DNA of 64,000 nt from Mesotoga sp. UBA6090 (GTDB lineage: Bacteria; Thermotogota; Thermotogae; Petrotogales; Kosmotogaceae). The position numbers and the translations under genes are program-made. The DNA lies in NCBI RefSeq assembly GCF_002435945.1, contig NZ_DIXC01000052.1, forward strand, positions 1 to 64,000. Reading direction: 5' to 3'. Positions 39,012-47,598 of the stretch are shown piece by piece; positions within the stretch are counted from its first letter, which is position 1; the number at the start of each line of letters is the position of its first letter. The notes under the pieces are model-generated. The model had not been told where the DNA came from and made no database searches. It worked only from the letters and a program-made list of their open reading frames with translations.

Positions 39012-41301
39012 AGATGCTCTTCGATTGCTGGAGTTTGACAAAGTTCTTGGCGATATTTCTGAAAAGGCAATTTCCAGGTACGGAAAAGAGAGGATAAAGG
39101 CTCTTAAGCCACTGGTCGAGGATACCGGACTTCTCTACAGAAGAGTTAGCGAGTTTGACATGATACTGATGAGGGAAGGTGAGCCACCCTTCTCGGTCTT
39201 TCATGATCTCAACGATTATATAGGCAAGGTTAAGCGGGGATTCAGTCTCGGCGGGGAAGAGCTTTTCAGGAGCGCCGTGACAATGGAAAACATTTGTCGT
39301 TTGAAGGAGTTCTTCGATCGTGTTTCTCAAGACTTCCCTGCTGTGAGCGAGGTAGTAGCGCTTCTCGGCTGTGAACGCGGATTCATAGGCGATGTCAGAA
39401 AGAAGATCTCAGAGGACGGACAGATTAAGGACAACGCTTCTCCCGTCTTGAAGGAGATTAGAAATGAACTTAGGAGCCTTGCCAGGAACCTCAGGGGAAG
39501 GCTTGATTCGATAATGAACAGGTACAAGGACAGTCTGACAGACAGTTTGGTACTCAGCAGGGAAGGAAGATACGTTTTACCACTTTCGGCAGGCAAGAAG
39601 AATGAGTATCAGGGTGTCATTCACGGTTCTTCGGGCAGCGGTGCAACAGTCTATTTTGAGCCTCAGGAGCTCATTGCTCTAAACGACTCGATGAGAATTC
39701 TTCAATCTAGAGAAGAAGAGGAAATCAGAAGAATATTGAGAGAACTAACAACCCTTTTCTTTAGCACATTTGAAAGACTCGAGCCATCACTGGAGGCCCT
39801 TGGAATTCTGGATGCGCTTTACGCTGCCTGCAGATTCGCAAAGAAGAGAAATGGGGTCTTCATTGGACCGTCACTTTCAAGGCGTTTTTATCTCAAAGAT
39901 GCCAGGCACCCTCTTATCAATGATGAAAACGTGGTCCCGATTACGTTCACAATGGAAGAAGGGATAAGTGGAGTATTCATTACGGGTCCCAACACAGGGG
40001 GAAAGACGGTTGCAATGAAGACGATAGGTCTCGCAGTGCTTCTCATGCTTTGCGGTCTTCCCGTACTTGCGGACCAATCATCGGAGATCCCCTTCTTCAG
40101 GAGGCTGTTTGCGGACATCGGGGACGAGCAGTCCATCGAGCAGAGTCTGAGCACTTTCTCGTCTCACATATCCAGGATAATAAGAATAATCGGAAGCGCT
40201 GAAGGTGACTCTCTTGTGTTGCTTGATGAATTGGGCGCCGGGACCGATCCTGTTGAGGGATCGGCTCTGTCGATAGCGATAATCGAAAGGCTGCTGGAGA
40301 AGTCCAGGCTGATCCTTACGACTCACTTGACTCCGATTAAGCTCTATGCCATGGAACGCTCAGACGTAGAGAATGCAAGTGTCGAGTTTGATGTTTCGAG
40401 CCTCAGGCCGACTTACAGGCTGCTGATGGGTATTCCCGGCTCGTCAAATGCCATCGAAGTTTCGAAAAGGCTGGGGCTGCCGCCGGAGATAATAGAAAGA
40501 GCCCGTTCATACATGGATAGTGAAGCCAGAGACCTCGAGGCGGTAATTGGCAAACTTCACAGAGAAAGATCGTCACTGGAAGAAGAAAGAAGGGGTCTTC
40601 TCAAGACGAGAAATGAACTTGAAGAAAAGGTTCAGGAGTTCGAAGAGAAGCTTTCGATGATCAAAGAGAAACGATACCGCGAAGTAAGCAGAGAAATCGA
40701 TGAACTTGAGGAAAGACTGGGTTCCATAATCAAAGATATAGAAAGAGCAATCAGCCAGTCGAGGTCGTCGAGTGAAAGAGACAAAGTTGCGGCAGTTAAA
40801 CGCCTGAACGAACTGAAGAGGGAAGTTGAACTCTTTGGAAGCGCTGCTACTGATAAGGGAGATTCGGTGATTCCAGCTATTGGTGACTCGGTGAAGCTAA
40901 TAGACAGCGGCGCAGAAGGGACAGTTCGTGAATTTGATGGAGACAGAGTAGTTATTGACTCGGGGAAAATCACATTGAAGGTTCCGTTGTCGCGGGTCCA
41001 AGTTATAGGAAAAGTCACTGCTGAATCCGGTTTGTCATCTCTTGAATTAGAGAACCAGAGCATAAGTCAGGAAATAGATATCAGAGGCAGTATCACCGAG
41101 GATGTTCCGATAATTATCGACGACTTTCTTCAAATGCTGAAGACAAATGGTAAGAAGCAGGGTTACATAATTCATGGAAAGGGTACTGGCAAGCTTGCTG
41201 AAGGGGTATGGAGCTACTTGAGGCGTACAAGAGGCGTTAAGAGCTTCAGAATTGGAACGCCTTCAGAAGGCGGGAGCGGCGTCACCGTTGTGGAGGTCTG
41301 A
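38992..41301 (+). CDS. mutS2: MutS2 (endonuclease MutS2 family, with Smr domain)
   Basis: MutS2 (769 aa) is an ATPase of the MutS superfamily without the mismatch-recognition domain, linked to suppression of recombination and to ribosome rescue in some species. Core and clamp helices fill about 1-320; Walker A GPNTGGKTVA starts at residue 332, the Walker B region LLDELGAGTDP is near 411, a coiled coil covers about 520-620, and an Smr nuclease domain (DIRGS near 697, IIHGKGTGKL) ends the protein. ATG 38992 lies inside the end of rseC. Confidence 0.96.
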   Translation: MDSLFDEDALRLLEFDKVLGDISEKAISRYGKERIKALKPLVEDTGLLYRRVSEFDMILMREGEPPFSVFHDLNDYIGKVKRGFSLGGEELFRSAVTMENICRLKEFFDRVSQDFPAVSEVVALLGCERGFIGDVRKKISEDGQIKDNASPVLKEIRNELRSLARNLRGRLDSIMNRYKDSLTDSLVLSREGRYVLPLSAGKKNEYQGVIHGSSGSGATVYFEPQELIALNDSMRILQSREEEEIRRILRELTTLFFSTFERLEPSLEALGILDALYAACRFAKKRNGVFIGPSLSRRFYLKDARHPLINDENVVPITFTMEEGISGVFITGPNTGGKTVAMKTIGLAVLLMLCGLPVLADQSSEIPFFRRLFADIGDEQSIEQSLSTFSSHISRIIRIIGSAEGDSLVLLDELGAGTDPVEGSALSIAIIERLLEKSRLILTTHLTPIKLYAMERSDVENASVEFDVSSLRPTYRLLMGIPGSSNAIEVSKRLGLPPEIIERARSYMDSEARDLEAVIGKLHRERSSLEEERRGLLKTRNELEEKVQEFEEKLSMIKEKRYREVSREIDELEERLGSIIKDIERAISQSRSSSERDKVAAVKRLNELKREVELFGSAATDKGDSVIPAIGDSVKLIDSGAEGTVREFDGDRVVIDSGKITLKVPLSRVQVIGKVTAESGLSSLELENQSISQEIDIRGSITEDVPIIIDDFLQMLKTNGKKQGYIIHGKGTGKLAEGVWSYLRRTRGVKSFRIGTPSEGGSGVTVVEV

Positions 41302-41309
41302 GAAGGATT

Positions 41310-41651
41310 ATGCGTACTGGGATCGACATCATCAATATTTCGCGTATGACGGAAGGCGTTGCAAAGAGAATTCTCGGGAAGGAAGAAAGAGAGATCTTTG
41401 ACGGTTTAGGGAATGAACGTAGAAGGATGGAGTTTGCTGCCGGCCGTTTCGCAGCCAAAGAGGCATTTGTAAAGGCATCGGGGCGTAAGGACATTGAGTT
41501 TTCGAAGATTCAGTTTTTGGTCGACGAAGAGGGAAGACCGATTCCCTCTGAAGAACTGAAGCGGCTACTGAGTAACGTCGATCTGACGGTCAGCATCTCT
41601 CACGAGCGAGAATATGCCGTAGCAGTCGTGATCCTCTTCGGGAGGGGTTAA
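41310..41651 (+). CDS. acpS: Holo-[acyl-carrier-protein] synthase
   Basis: AcpS (113 aa) transfers 4'-phosphopantetheine from CoA to apo acyl carrier protein for fatty acid synthesis. GIDIINISRM holds the metal-binding Asp near residue 6 and RFAAKEAFVKA holds the Glu near 53; SISHEREYAVAVV is the family C-terminus. It begins eight bases after mutS2 and ends two bases before ligA. Confidence 0.95.
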   Translation: MRTGIDIINISRMTEGVAKRILGKEEREIFDGLGNERRRMEFAAGRFAAKEAFVKASGRKDIEFSKIQFLVDEEGRPIPSEELKRLLSNVDLTVSISHEREYAVAVVILFGRG

Positions 41652-41652
41652 C

Positions 41653-43650
41653 GTGATTCCATTTGAAGAGGCAAAGAGGAAAATCGAAGAGCTGAGAAAA
41701 GAGATTGATCGCCATGCTCATAAATACTACGTTCTCGATGATCCAGAGATATCTGATGTTGAATACGATCGTCTAATGAAGGAGCTTACTGAACTTGAAG
41801 ATCAATACCCTGAACTGAAGACTCCTGATTCACCAACAGTACGGGTTGGTTTGAGGCCAATTGATTCCTTCAAAGAGGTAGTTCATGAGCATAGACTGTT
41901 CTCCCTGGACAACACTTATTCAGCGGAGGAGGTAATGCAGTTCGACAAAAGGATCAGAGAGGCACTGAACGTTAATTCGGTACAATATGTCTGTGAACTC
42001 AAAATTGATGGGCTTTCTATCTCTCTGAAGTACGAAAACGGTTTGCTTCTGAGAGGTGCAACGAGAGGAAACGGTTTTGTCGGAGAGGACGTTACCGAGA
42101 ATATCAAAGCTATCAAATCCATTCCCCTCAGATTGAGGAAGGACCTTTCGATAGAATTGAGGGGAGAGGTGTATTTACCAAAGGATGTCTTCAACGAGCT
42201 CAACAGAGTTCGTGCAGAGAGTAATCTTCAGTTGTTTGCAAATCCTCGAAACGCTGCCGCCGGAACGCTCAGGCAGCTCGATCCCAGGGAAGTATCCAAA
42301 CGAAAGCTGAGTGCATTTTTCTACCAGATTGTTGAACCCGAAAGGTTTGGACTGAAGAGCCAGAGTGAACAGCTTGAGTTTCTGAGGACAATCGGGCTGA
42401 AAGTTGAGCCGAATTTCGAAATAGCAGACGGCACAGAAGACGTGATCGAATTCTGGAAGAAATGGTCCGGATTGAAATCCAGTCTGAACTATGCGGTTGA
42501 CGGAACGGTAGTGAAAGTGGAAGATCTTCATTTGCAGCAAGAACTGGGGTACACTACGAAGGCACCCAGGTGGGCCATAGCCTTTAAGTTCCCGGCCGAA
42601 CAAGCCACTACGAAGCTTAAGGGTGTAACTCTGGGAGTAGGAAGGTTGGGCACAATAACGCCTGTAGCTGAACTTGAACCAGTTCAGCTGGCCGGAACCA
42701 CCGTCAGAAGAGCAAGTATGCATAATTTCGACTTTGTCCGTGAAAAGGATATAAGAATCTTTGACACAGTAATTGTGGAAAAGGCGGGCGAAATCATTCC
42801 GCAGATAGTGAAAAGCGTCCCCGACAAGAGAACCGGCGAGGAGCAACGAATCGATCCCCCTTCACAATGCCCGGTCTGCGGCGGACAGGTTGGAAAAGAG
42901 AGAGAGGAAGACGTGGCGCTGAAATGTCTGAACCCCGCCTGTCCCGCGAAGCTTAGCAGAAGGATACAGTTTTTCTGTTCCAGAGATGGAATGGACATTG
43001 AAGGGCTTGGAGAAAAACTTGTGGAGCGGATCGTTGAAGCCGATCTTGTGAAGAGGCCTTCTGATCTCTACAAGATAAGTGAAGACGATCTTCTCGAGCT
43101 GGGAGCGGGAATCGGCGAAAAGACGGCAGCCAAACTTATCGAAGCCATCGAGAAGAGCAGGAAGAATCCTCTTTTCAAGCTGATCACCGGACTCGGTATC
43201 CCCGGCGTAGGTTCGAAGCTTGCAAGAGACCTTTCAAACCACTTCGGAAGTCTTCAAGCAGTAATCTCTGCTAGCGAGAAGGAACTGAAGGAAATTTCCG
43301 GTATCGGCGAACAGCTTGCTTCAGACATAAGAAACTACTTGTCTGCGGCTGGTGTAAGAGAAGAGATTGAGGAACTAATGAAATATGTAAACACACAAGA
43401 GGAAAGCGTAGGCGGAATCAAACCTTTAAAAGGATTGAAGTTTGTGGTCACCGGTACACTTCCCAACTATTCTAGAAAGGGAATTCAGGAAAAGATAATT
43501 GAACTTGGAGGAGAGGTTGTTTCGAGTGTTTCGAAGAATACAGATTACCTTCTTGTGGGTGAGAATCCCGGCTCAAAAGAGGGAAAGGCCCGTTCTCTCG
43601 GAATAAAGATAATTGGTGAAAAGGAGTTCGAGGAGATGGTTAAGTCTTGA
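41653..43650 (+). CDS. ligA: NAD-dependent DNA ligase
   Basis: LigA (665 aa, normal length) seals DNA nicks using NAD. The adenylated lysine is Lys117 in CELKIDGLSIS. Then come the OB domain, a four-cysteine zinc finger (CPVC and CLNPAC), four helix-hairpin-helix motifs (for example GIGEKTAAKLIEAIE, GIPGVGSKLARDL) and a C-terminal BRCT domain (about 590-665). It uses GTG 41653 behind GGGAGGGG. It overlaps the next gene by four bases. Confidence 0.98.
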   Translation: MIPFEEAKRKIEELRKEIDRHAHKYYVLDDPEISDVEYDRLMKELTELEDQYPELKTPDSPTVRVGLRPIDSFKEVVHEHRLFSLDNTYSAEEVMQFDKRIREALNVNSVQYVCELKIDGLSISLKYENGLLLRGATRGNGFVGEDVTENIKAIKSIPLRLRKDLSIELRGEVYLPKDVFNELNRVRAESNLQLFANPRNAAAGTLRQLDPREVSKRKLSAFFYQIVEPERFGLKSQSEQLEFLRTIGLKVEPNFEIADGTEDVIEFWKKWSGLKSSLNYAVDGTVVKVEDLHLQQELGYTTKAPRWAIAFKFPAEQATTKLKGVTLGVGRLGTITPVAELEPVQLAGTTVRRASMHNFDFVREKDIRIFDTVIVEKAGEIIPQIVKSVPDKRTGEEQRIDPPSQCPVCGGQVGKEREEDVALKCLNPACPAKLSRRIQFFCSRDGMDIEGLGEKLVERIVEADLVKRPSDLYKISEDDLLELGAGIGEKTAAKLIEAIEKSRKNPLFKLITGLGIPGVGSKLARDLSNHFGSLQAVISASEKELKEISGIGEQLASDIRNYLSAAGVREEIEELMKYVNTQEESVGGIKPLKGLKFVVTGTLPNYSRKGIQEKIIELGGEVVSSVSKNTDYLLVGENPGSKEGKARSLGIKIIGEKEFEEMVKS

Positions 43651-44774
43651 TCCGCTATTTCGACAACAATGCCACAACTCAGATGGAAAGAGACCTTGCC
43701 GAACTGATGGCAAGTTTGTGCGAGGAAGAATATGCAAATCCTAATTCCATGCATTCTTTTGGTGTGAAGCAGGCTCGCCGCCATGAAGAAGCCAGGGAGA
43801 GAGTGGCACGCTGTCTCTCGGTTGACCCCAGGGAGATATTCTTCACTTCATGTGCAACTGAGACGATAAACTGGATTCTCAGGTCCAGCATTTTCTTCAG
43901 GGGCAAGAGGAAGAAGATTGTCACAACTTCAATTGAACACAAGGCGGTTCTCAACACTCTTAAAGATCTGAAGACAATTTCGAACATTGAGTATTATGAG
44001 GTTGCACCGGAAAGCGATGGAATTGTGAGCGTCGACAAGCTCCTCAATGAGGTTGATGATGAGACTTTTCTTGTCTCCGTTATGGCTGCAAACAACGTAA
44101 CCGGTTCAATTCAGCCTTATGAGGAGATTGGCAAAGCTTTGAGAGAAAGAGGCGTTCTCTACCATGTAGATGCAGTTCAGACAATAGGTAAAATACCCTT
44201 CAATCTGCAGAAGGGCTTCTGTGACTATGCTTCATTTTCTGCCCATAAGTTTCATGGTCCGAAGGGAGTCGGAATGGCATTCGTGAAACGCGGATCGCCT
44301 ATTAAGCCCTTTATCACTGGCGGAGGACAGGAGAGGGGTATGCGCGCAGGGACTCAGAACGTACCGGGTGCTCTGGTTACTTCGATAGCAATGCAGAGAG
44401 CAATTGAGAATATGGATACGTCATCCAGAAGACTTAGAGATTTCCAGCAACAGATTGTTGAGAGCGTGAAGGCTCTTGGCGGCGCTGTGAATACTCCTGA
44501 GGATTCAGTCTCTAACACAGTTAATGCATCTTTTGCAGGTATTAGGTCGGAGGTTCTGGTTAATGCTCTCTCTGAAGAAGGTGTATATCTGGGGACTTCT
44601 TCGGCGTGTTCTTCCAGAAGCGATGGAGGTCAGTACGTTCTTGATGAAATGGGAGTTGATCCTTCACTTGCCTCCTGCTCAATCAGAATAAGCATGTCAA
44701 GATTCACCACGGAGGAAGATGTGGCGATTCTAGTAGAAACACTGAAGAAAACGGTTCCTCTTTTGAAATTTTAG
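43647..44774 (+). CDS. Cysteine desulfurase (NifS/IscS family)
   Basis: A 375-residue PLP enzyme that takes sulfur from cysteine for Fe-S clusters or tRNA thiolation. IRYFDNNATTQ opens it, FSAHKFHGPKGVG carries the PLP lysine near residue 199, and GTSSACSSRSDGGQ holds the catalytic Cys near 320 with a short mobile loop. No IscU-like scaffold or tRNA thiolase gene is adjacent, so the acceptor is unknown. TTG 43647 overlaps the ligA stop. Confidence 0.92.
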   Translation: MIRYFDNNATTQMERDLAELMASLCEEEYANPNSMHSFGVKQARRHEEARERVARCLSVDPREIFFTSCATETINWILRSSIFFRGKRKKIVTTSIEHKAVLNTLKDLKTISNIEYYEVAPESDGIVSVDKLLNEVDDETFLVSVMAANNVTGSIQPYEEIGKALRERGVLYHVDAVQTIGKIPFNLQKGFCDYASFSAHKFHGPKGVGMAFVKRGSPIKPFITGGGQERGMRAGTQNVPGALVTSIAMQRAIENMDTSSRRLRDFQQQIVESVKALGGAVNTPEDSVSNTVNASFAGIRSEVLVNALSEEGVYLGTSSACSSRSDGGQYVLDEMGVDPSLASCSIRISMSRFTTEEDVAILVETLKKTVPLLKF

Positions 44775-44791
44775 CCACAAACGGTTATAAT
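44763..44791 (+). promoter_or_regulatory. Promoter for yicC-remA-gmk-rpoZ
   Basis: TTGAAA at 44763-44768 and a consensus TATAAT at 44786-44791 are separated by 17 bases. The -35 box lies in the last codons of the desulfurase gene. The start of yicC is 41 bases further on. Both hexamers and spacing are close to the primary sigma factor consensus. Confidence 0.75.
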
Positions 44792-44831
44792 TGACTGTAA
44801 TTAGATTTAACCGCCTTTGAGGTGATAATAG

Positions 44832-45704
44832 TTGCTCAGAAGTATGACCGGATATGCGAGGGCCGAAAGGAGACTTTACGGAATAAATGCTTTTGTAGAG
44901 TTGAAAACTGTAAATTCGAAGTACTTGAACGTTGATGTCAATATCGGGGATGCTTTCTCTGAGCTTGAAATGAATGTTAGCAGGTTAATAAAAGAAAATC
45001 TCAAGCGTGGAACTGTGAAGGCCAGAATCGATATTTCTCTGGTGGACAGTGATGACTTTCTTCAACCTGACTTTGGTATAGCCTCCTCAATCTACAATTC
45101 TCTCAGATTGATAAGAGATCGTTACGGACTTGCCGGAGAAGTCTCTGTAGATTCAATGGCGAGATTCAAGGAGATATTCAAGACCAGACCATCTGAAGAC
45201 CTTGCAGAGAAGATATGGAATGTGATAGAAGGGCTCCTGATTGAAGCTGTGGATCAACTGAACATTGACAGGGAAAGGGAAGGACAGACCATGTCTCTCG
45301 CTTTGAACGAGTATCTCGATAGACTCGAGACCATTGCGGAAGAGCTCCAGGCCAATTCTGAGGATATGGTTCTGTACTATCGAGATTTCCTGAAGAAGAA
45401 ATTAGAGCAGATTTCCGACAGCCAGCTCGATGACAACAGACTGGAACAGGAGGTAACGCTTCTTGCGGAAAAGGCAGATATTTCGGAGGAAATAGTCAGA
45501 ATGATCTCTCATATCGAATCCTTTAGAAGTGTTATGCAGTCTGACAGAGAGAGTGGTGTGCAGCTTGATTTCATCTGTCAGGAGATGCACCGCGAACTGT
45601 CTACAGTTGCATCTAAATCGAAGAAACTGGTGATTACTAACCTCTCTGTCGAGGGAAGAACGCTGGTAAATAAACTCAGGGAACAAGTTCAGAACATAGA
45701 GTAG
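44832..45704 (+). CDS. yicC: YicC-family endoribonuclease
   Basis: A 290-residue YicC/YloC protein, a family with demonstrated endoribonuclease activity in other bacteria. The N-terminus LRSMTGYARAERRLYGINAFVELKTVNSKYLNV is near identical to the family pattern, and the C-terminal GVQLDFICQEMHRELSTVASKS is the second signature. It starts at TTG 44832 behind GAGGTGA. yicC-remA-gmk-rpoZ is a conserved order also found in Firmicutes. Confidence 0.94.
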   Translation: MLRSMTGYARAERRLYGINAFVELKTVNSKYLNVDVNIGDAFSELEMNVSRLIKENLKRGTVKARIDISLVDSDDFLQPDFGIASSIYNSLRLIRDRYGLAGEVSVDSMARFKEIFKTRPSEDLAEKIWNVIEGLLIEAVDQLNIDREREGQTMSLALNEYLDRLETIAEELQANSEDMVLYYRDFLKKKLEQISDSQLDDNRLEQEVTLLAEKADISEEIVRMISHIESFRSVMQSDRESGVQLDFICQEMHRELSTVASKSKKLVITNLSVEGRTLVNKLREQVQNIE

Positions 45705-45716
45705 GAGGTGTTTCAC

Positions 45717-46016
45717 TTGTACGGACTCATAAACGTCGGGTTCGGAAATGTTATCATCGGTGACAGAGTTATCGCAATTGTGAATCCCGAATCCGCACCA
45801 CTGAAAAGGTTGAAGGAAGTGGCCAAGGATGAAGGAAAGCTAATCGATGCAACATACGGTAGAAAGACAAGAGCAATAGTCATCACTGATAGTAATCATA
45901 TTATCCTTTCTGCAATTCAACCTGAGACAATCGCCTCTAGATTCATGCAGACATTCAGCGACATTGAAAAGCTCCTGGAAGATATCAGGGTATCTGGACA
46001 GAATTTTGAAGAATGA
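45717..46016 (+). CDS. remA: RemA-like regulator (DUF370)
   Basis: A 99-residue protein of the RemA family, a DNA-binding activator of matrix genes in Bacillus subtilis. Hallmarks: GLINVGFGNVIIGDRV, IVNPESAPLKRL, LIDATYGRKTRAIVITDSNHIILSAIQ (given in part). TTG 45717 has AGGAGGTG six bases upstream; GTG 45708 lies inside that site. What it regulates in Thermotogota is unknown. It overlaps gmk by four bases. Confidence 0.92.
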   Translation: MYGLINVGFGNVIIGDRVIAIVNPESAPLKRLKEVAKDEGKLIDATYGRKTRAIVITDSNHIILSAIQPETIASRFMQTFSDIEKLLEDIRVSGQNFEE

Positions 46017-46630
46017 AAGGTATAGTCTTTGTGATGAGTGGTCCTTCGGGGGCCGGAAAGACCTCGATACTCAAAGAAGTACTTAAGTGCAATACAAATC
46101 TTGATTTCTCAGTGTCCTATACCACAAGAGAGAGACGTCCGGCTGAGATAGATGGAAAAGACTACATATTTGTTACCGAATCTGAATTTGGTAAGCTCTT
46201 GGAAGAGAATGAATTTCTTGAATGGGCAAAGGTTCATGGAAACTATTATGGAACGTCGAGAAATCAAGTGAAAAAGAGCGTGGACTCCGGTAGAGACATA
46301 CTGCTTGACGTGGATATTCAGGGAGCGATGTCAGTAATGAAAGCACTGAAGGACGCCGTTTATATCTTTGTTGCTCCCCCATCTTATGGAGAGCTGATTC
46401 GGCGCCTCGAGTCAAGGGGAACGGAAAACATCGAATCGCTGAGAATGAGGTTGGAAGATGCAAAGTGGGAACTGGAACAGGTAAAACATTTTCAGTATCT
46501 TGTTGTTAACGATAATTTAAAACACTCGGTAAGTCAGTTTGAGGCAATCATCACCGCCGAAAGGCTACGAGTTGATAGAATTGTGAATGAAAAGGGAGAA
46601 AGATTCCTGTTTGAGGAGAAGAGTATATGA
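46013..46630 (+). CDS. gmk: Guanylate kinase
   Basis: Gmk (205 aa) phosphorylates GMP to GDP. The P-loop GPSGAGKTS starts near residue 9, SYTTRERRPAEIDGKDY binds GMP near 35-51, and LLDVDIQGA is near 95. It lies between remA and rpoZ with four-base overlaps on both sides. Confidence 0.98.
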   Translation: MKGIVFVMSGPSGAGKTSILKEVLKCNTNLDFSVSYTTRERRPAEIDGKDYIFVTESEFGKLLEENEFLEWAKVHGNYYGTSRNQVKKSVDSGRDILLDVDIQGAMSVMKALKDAVYIFVAPPSYGELIRRLESRGTENIESLRMRLEDAKWELEQVKHFQYLVVNDNLKHSVSQFEAIITAERLRVDRIVNEKGERFLFEEKSI

Positions 46631-46860
46631 TTGTTAACTATGATCTGCTTTTGAAGAGAATAAGGCACAAGTACGCGATTCCGGTGGCTGCCGCCAAGAG
46701 GGCCGAAGATCTTGAGGATTTCGGACGCCCGAAGCTAGATCCTGCGACAGTGAAAGCTGCCGGCGATAAGATTACTATTGCTTTGAAGGAGTTGGAAGAA
46801 GGTTATATCAGGATTAGGAATGAAGAGATGCTGATGATTCTGGTTCCGAAAGTGAAGTAA
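46627..46860 (+). CDS. rpoZ: RNA polymerase omega subunit
   Basis: Omega (77 aa) helps fold and assemble the beta' subunit. NYDLLLKRIRHKYAIPVAAAKRAEDL is the conserved N-terminal half, with the VAAAKRA core. Its position after gmk is the standard one. ATG 46627 overlaps the gmk stop. Confidence 0.95.
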   Translation: MIVNYDLLLKRIRHKYAIPVAAAKRAEDLEDFGRPKLDPATVKAAGDKITIALKELEEGYIRIRNEEMLMILVPKVK

Positions 46861-46911
46861 CAGTTTCTTGCTTCCCTGACCTCAGAAGAGGAAATTTCTT
46901 AATTTGCCTTG

Positions 46912-46940
46912 TTGACAGGGATAAAGTCATTAGATATAAT
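46912..46940 (+). promoter_or_regulatory. Consensus promoter for tRNA-Thr/tRNA-Tyr and rpmG
   Basis: TTGACA at 46912-46917 and TATAAT at 46935-46940 are both perfect, with a 17-base spacer. The tRNA-Thr gene begins 16 bases after the -10 box. This is the strongest promoter seen in the window and probably also feeds rpmG-secE-nusG and beyond. Confidence 0.88.
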
Positions 46941-46956
46941 AAGTATCGTGCGTCGG

Positions 46957-47032
46957 GCCAACGTAGCTCAATCGGAAGAGCGGCTGATTTGTAATCAGCA
47001 GGTTGGGGGTTCAAGTCCCTTCGTTGGCTCCA
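46957..47032 (+). tRNA. tRNA-Thr (anticodon TGT)
   Basis: The 76-base gene folds as a full cloverleaf. Acceptor GCCAACG 46957-46963 pairs with CGTTGGC 47022-47028, the anticodon stem GCTGA/TCAGC encloses the loop TTTGTAA with TGT anticodon (reads ACA), and GGTTCAAGTC forms the T arm. CCA is encoded at 47030-47032. Confidence 0.96.
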
Positions 47033-47047
47033 AGGTTAACTATCGGT

Positions 47048-47134
47048 GGTAAGGTGCCCGAGTGGTCAAAGGGGGCGGACTGTAAATCCGCTGGCGGAAC
47101 GCCTTCGGTGGTTCAAACCCACCCCTTACCACCA
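47048..47134 (+). tRNA. tRNA-Tyr (anticodon GTA)
   Basis: The 87-base gene has acceptor GGTAAGG 47048-47054 pairing with CCTTACC 47124-47130, an anticodon stem GCGGA/TCCGC around CTGTAAA (anticodon GTA), and a long variable arm (class II), as expected of bacterial tRNA-Tyr. CCA is encoded at 47132-47134. It lies 15 bases after tRNA-Thr. Confidence 0.96.
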
Positions 47135-47163
47135 TTAATTTTGCTACTGTTGAGGTGCAAGCA

Positions 47164-47331
47164 ATGGCAAAGAAAACGAAGGGAAATAAGGTTCTTGTAA
47201 CTTTGAAGTGTTCGGAGTGCGGTACGAGAAACTATTACAGATTCAAGAACCGCCAGAAGAAGTATAAGATTGACTCGAGTAAGTACTGCCCGAAGTGCAG
47301 AAAACATACCGAGCACAAAGAATCCAAGTAA
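47164..47331 (+). CDS. rpmG: 50S ribosomal protein L33, zinc-binding type
   Basis: L33 (55 aa) is a small zinc-ribbon protein of the large subunit. It has CSEC (Cys16, Cys19) and CPKC (Cys42, Cys45), the C+ form, and the family middle TRNYYRFKNRQKKYKI. GAGGTG at 47151-47156 precedes ATG 47164. tRNA-rpmG-secE-nusG is a common bacterial order. The ORF is short enough to be missed by length filters. Confidence 0.96.
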   Translation: MAKKTKGNKVLVTLKCSECGTRNYYRFKNRQKKYKIDSSKYCPKCRKHTEHKESK

Positions 47332-47366
47332 GGTTGAGTCGTCTCAACTGAGTCAGGAGGAATCCC

Positions 47367-47573
47367 ATGGCCAAGGCAAAGTTTTGGAAGTTTCTTTCCG
47401 AAGTAAGGAGCGAAGTTAAGAAGGTGACGTGGCCTAACAGGGAGCAGATGATCTCGTCTACTGGAGCAGTAATCGTCATTCTGATTGTAGTGGGAGCGTT
47501 TCTTGCGCTTCTCGATGTTATTTTCACGAATGCAATTGGGTCGCTTTTGAGTTTCTTGACAGGCGCTGTTTAA
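47367..47573 (+). CDS. secE: Protein translocase subunit SecE
   Basis: SecE (68 aa, single-membrane-helix type) clamps the SecY channel. KFLSEVRSEVKKVTWPNREQM is the amphipathic helix and hinge with the signature K-x-x-W-P; one membrane helix spans about 33-58. It lies 25 bases before nusG. AGGAGG at 47354-47359 is the binding site. Confidence 0.97.
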   Translation: MAKAKFWKFLSEVRSEVKKVTWPNREQMISSTGAVIVILIVVGAFLALLDVIFTNAIGSLLSFLTGAV

Positions 47574-47598
47574 TGCTGTTATCCGTTGGTGATTAGTT

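Noticed and set aside
46861..46911. Possible terminator after rpoZ
   Set aside because: Only a weak CCTC/GAGG pairing with no T-run was found; not enough to call.
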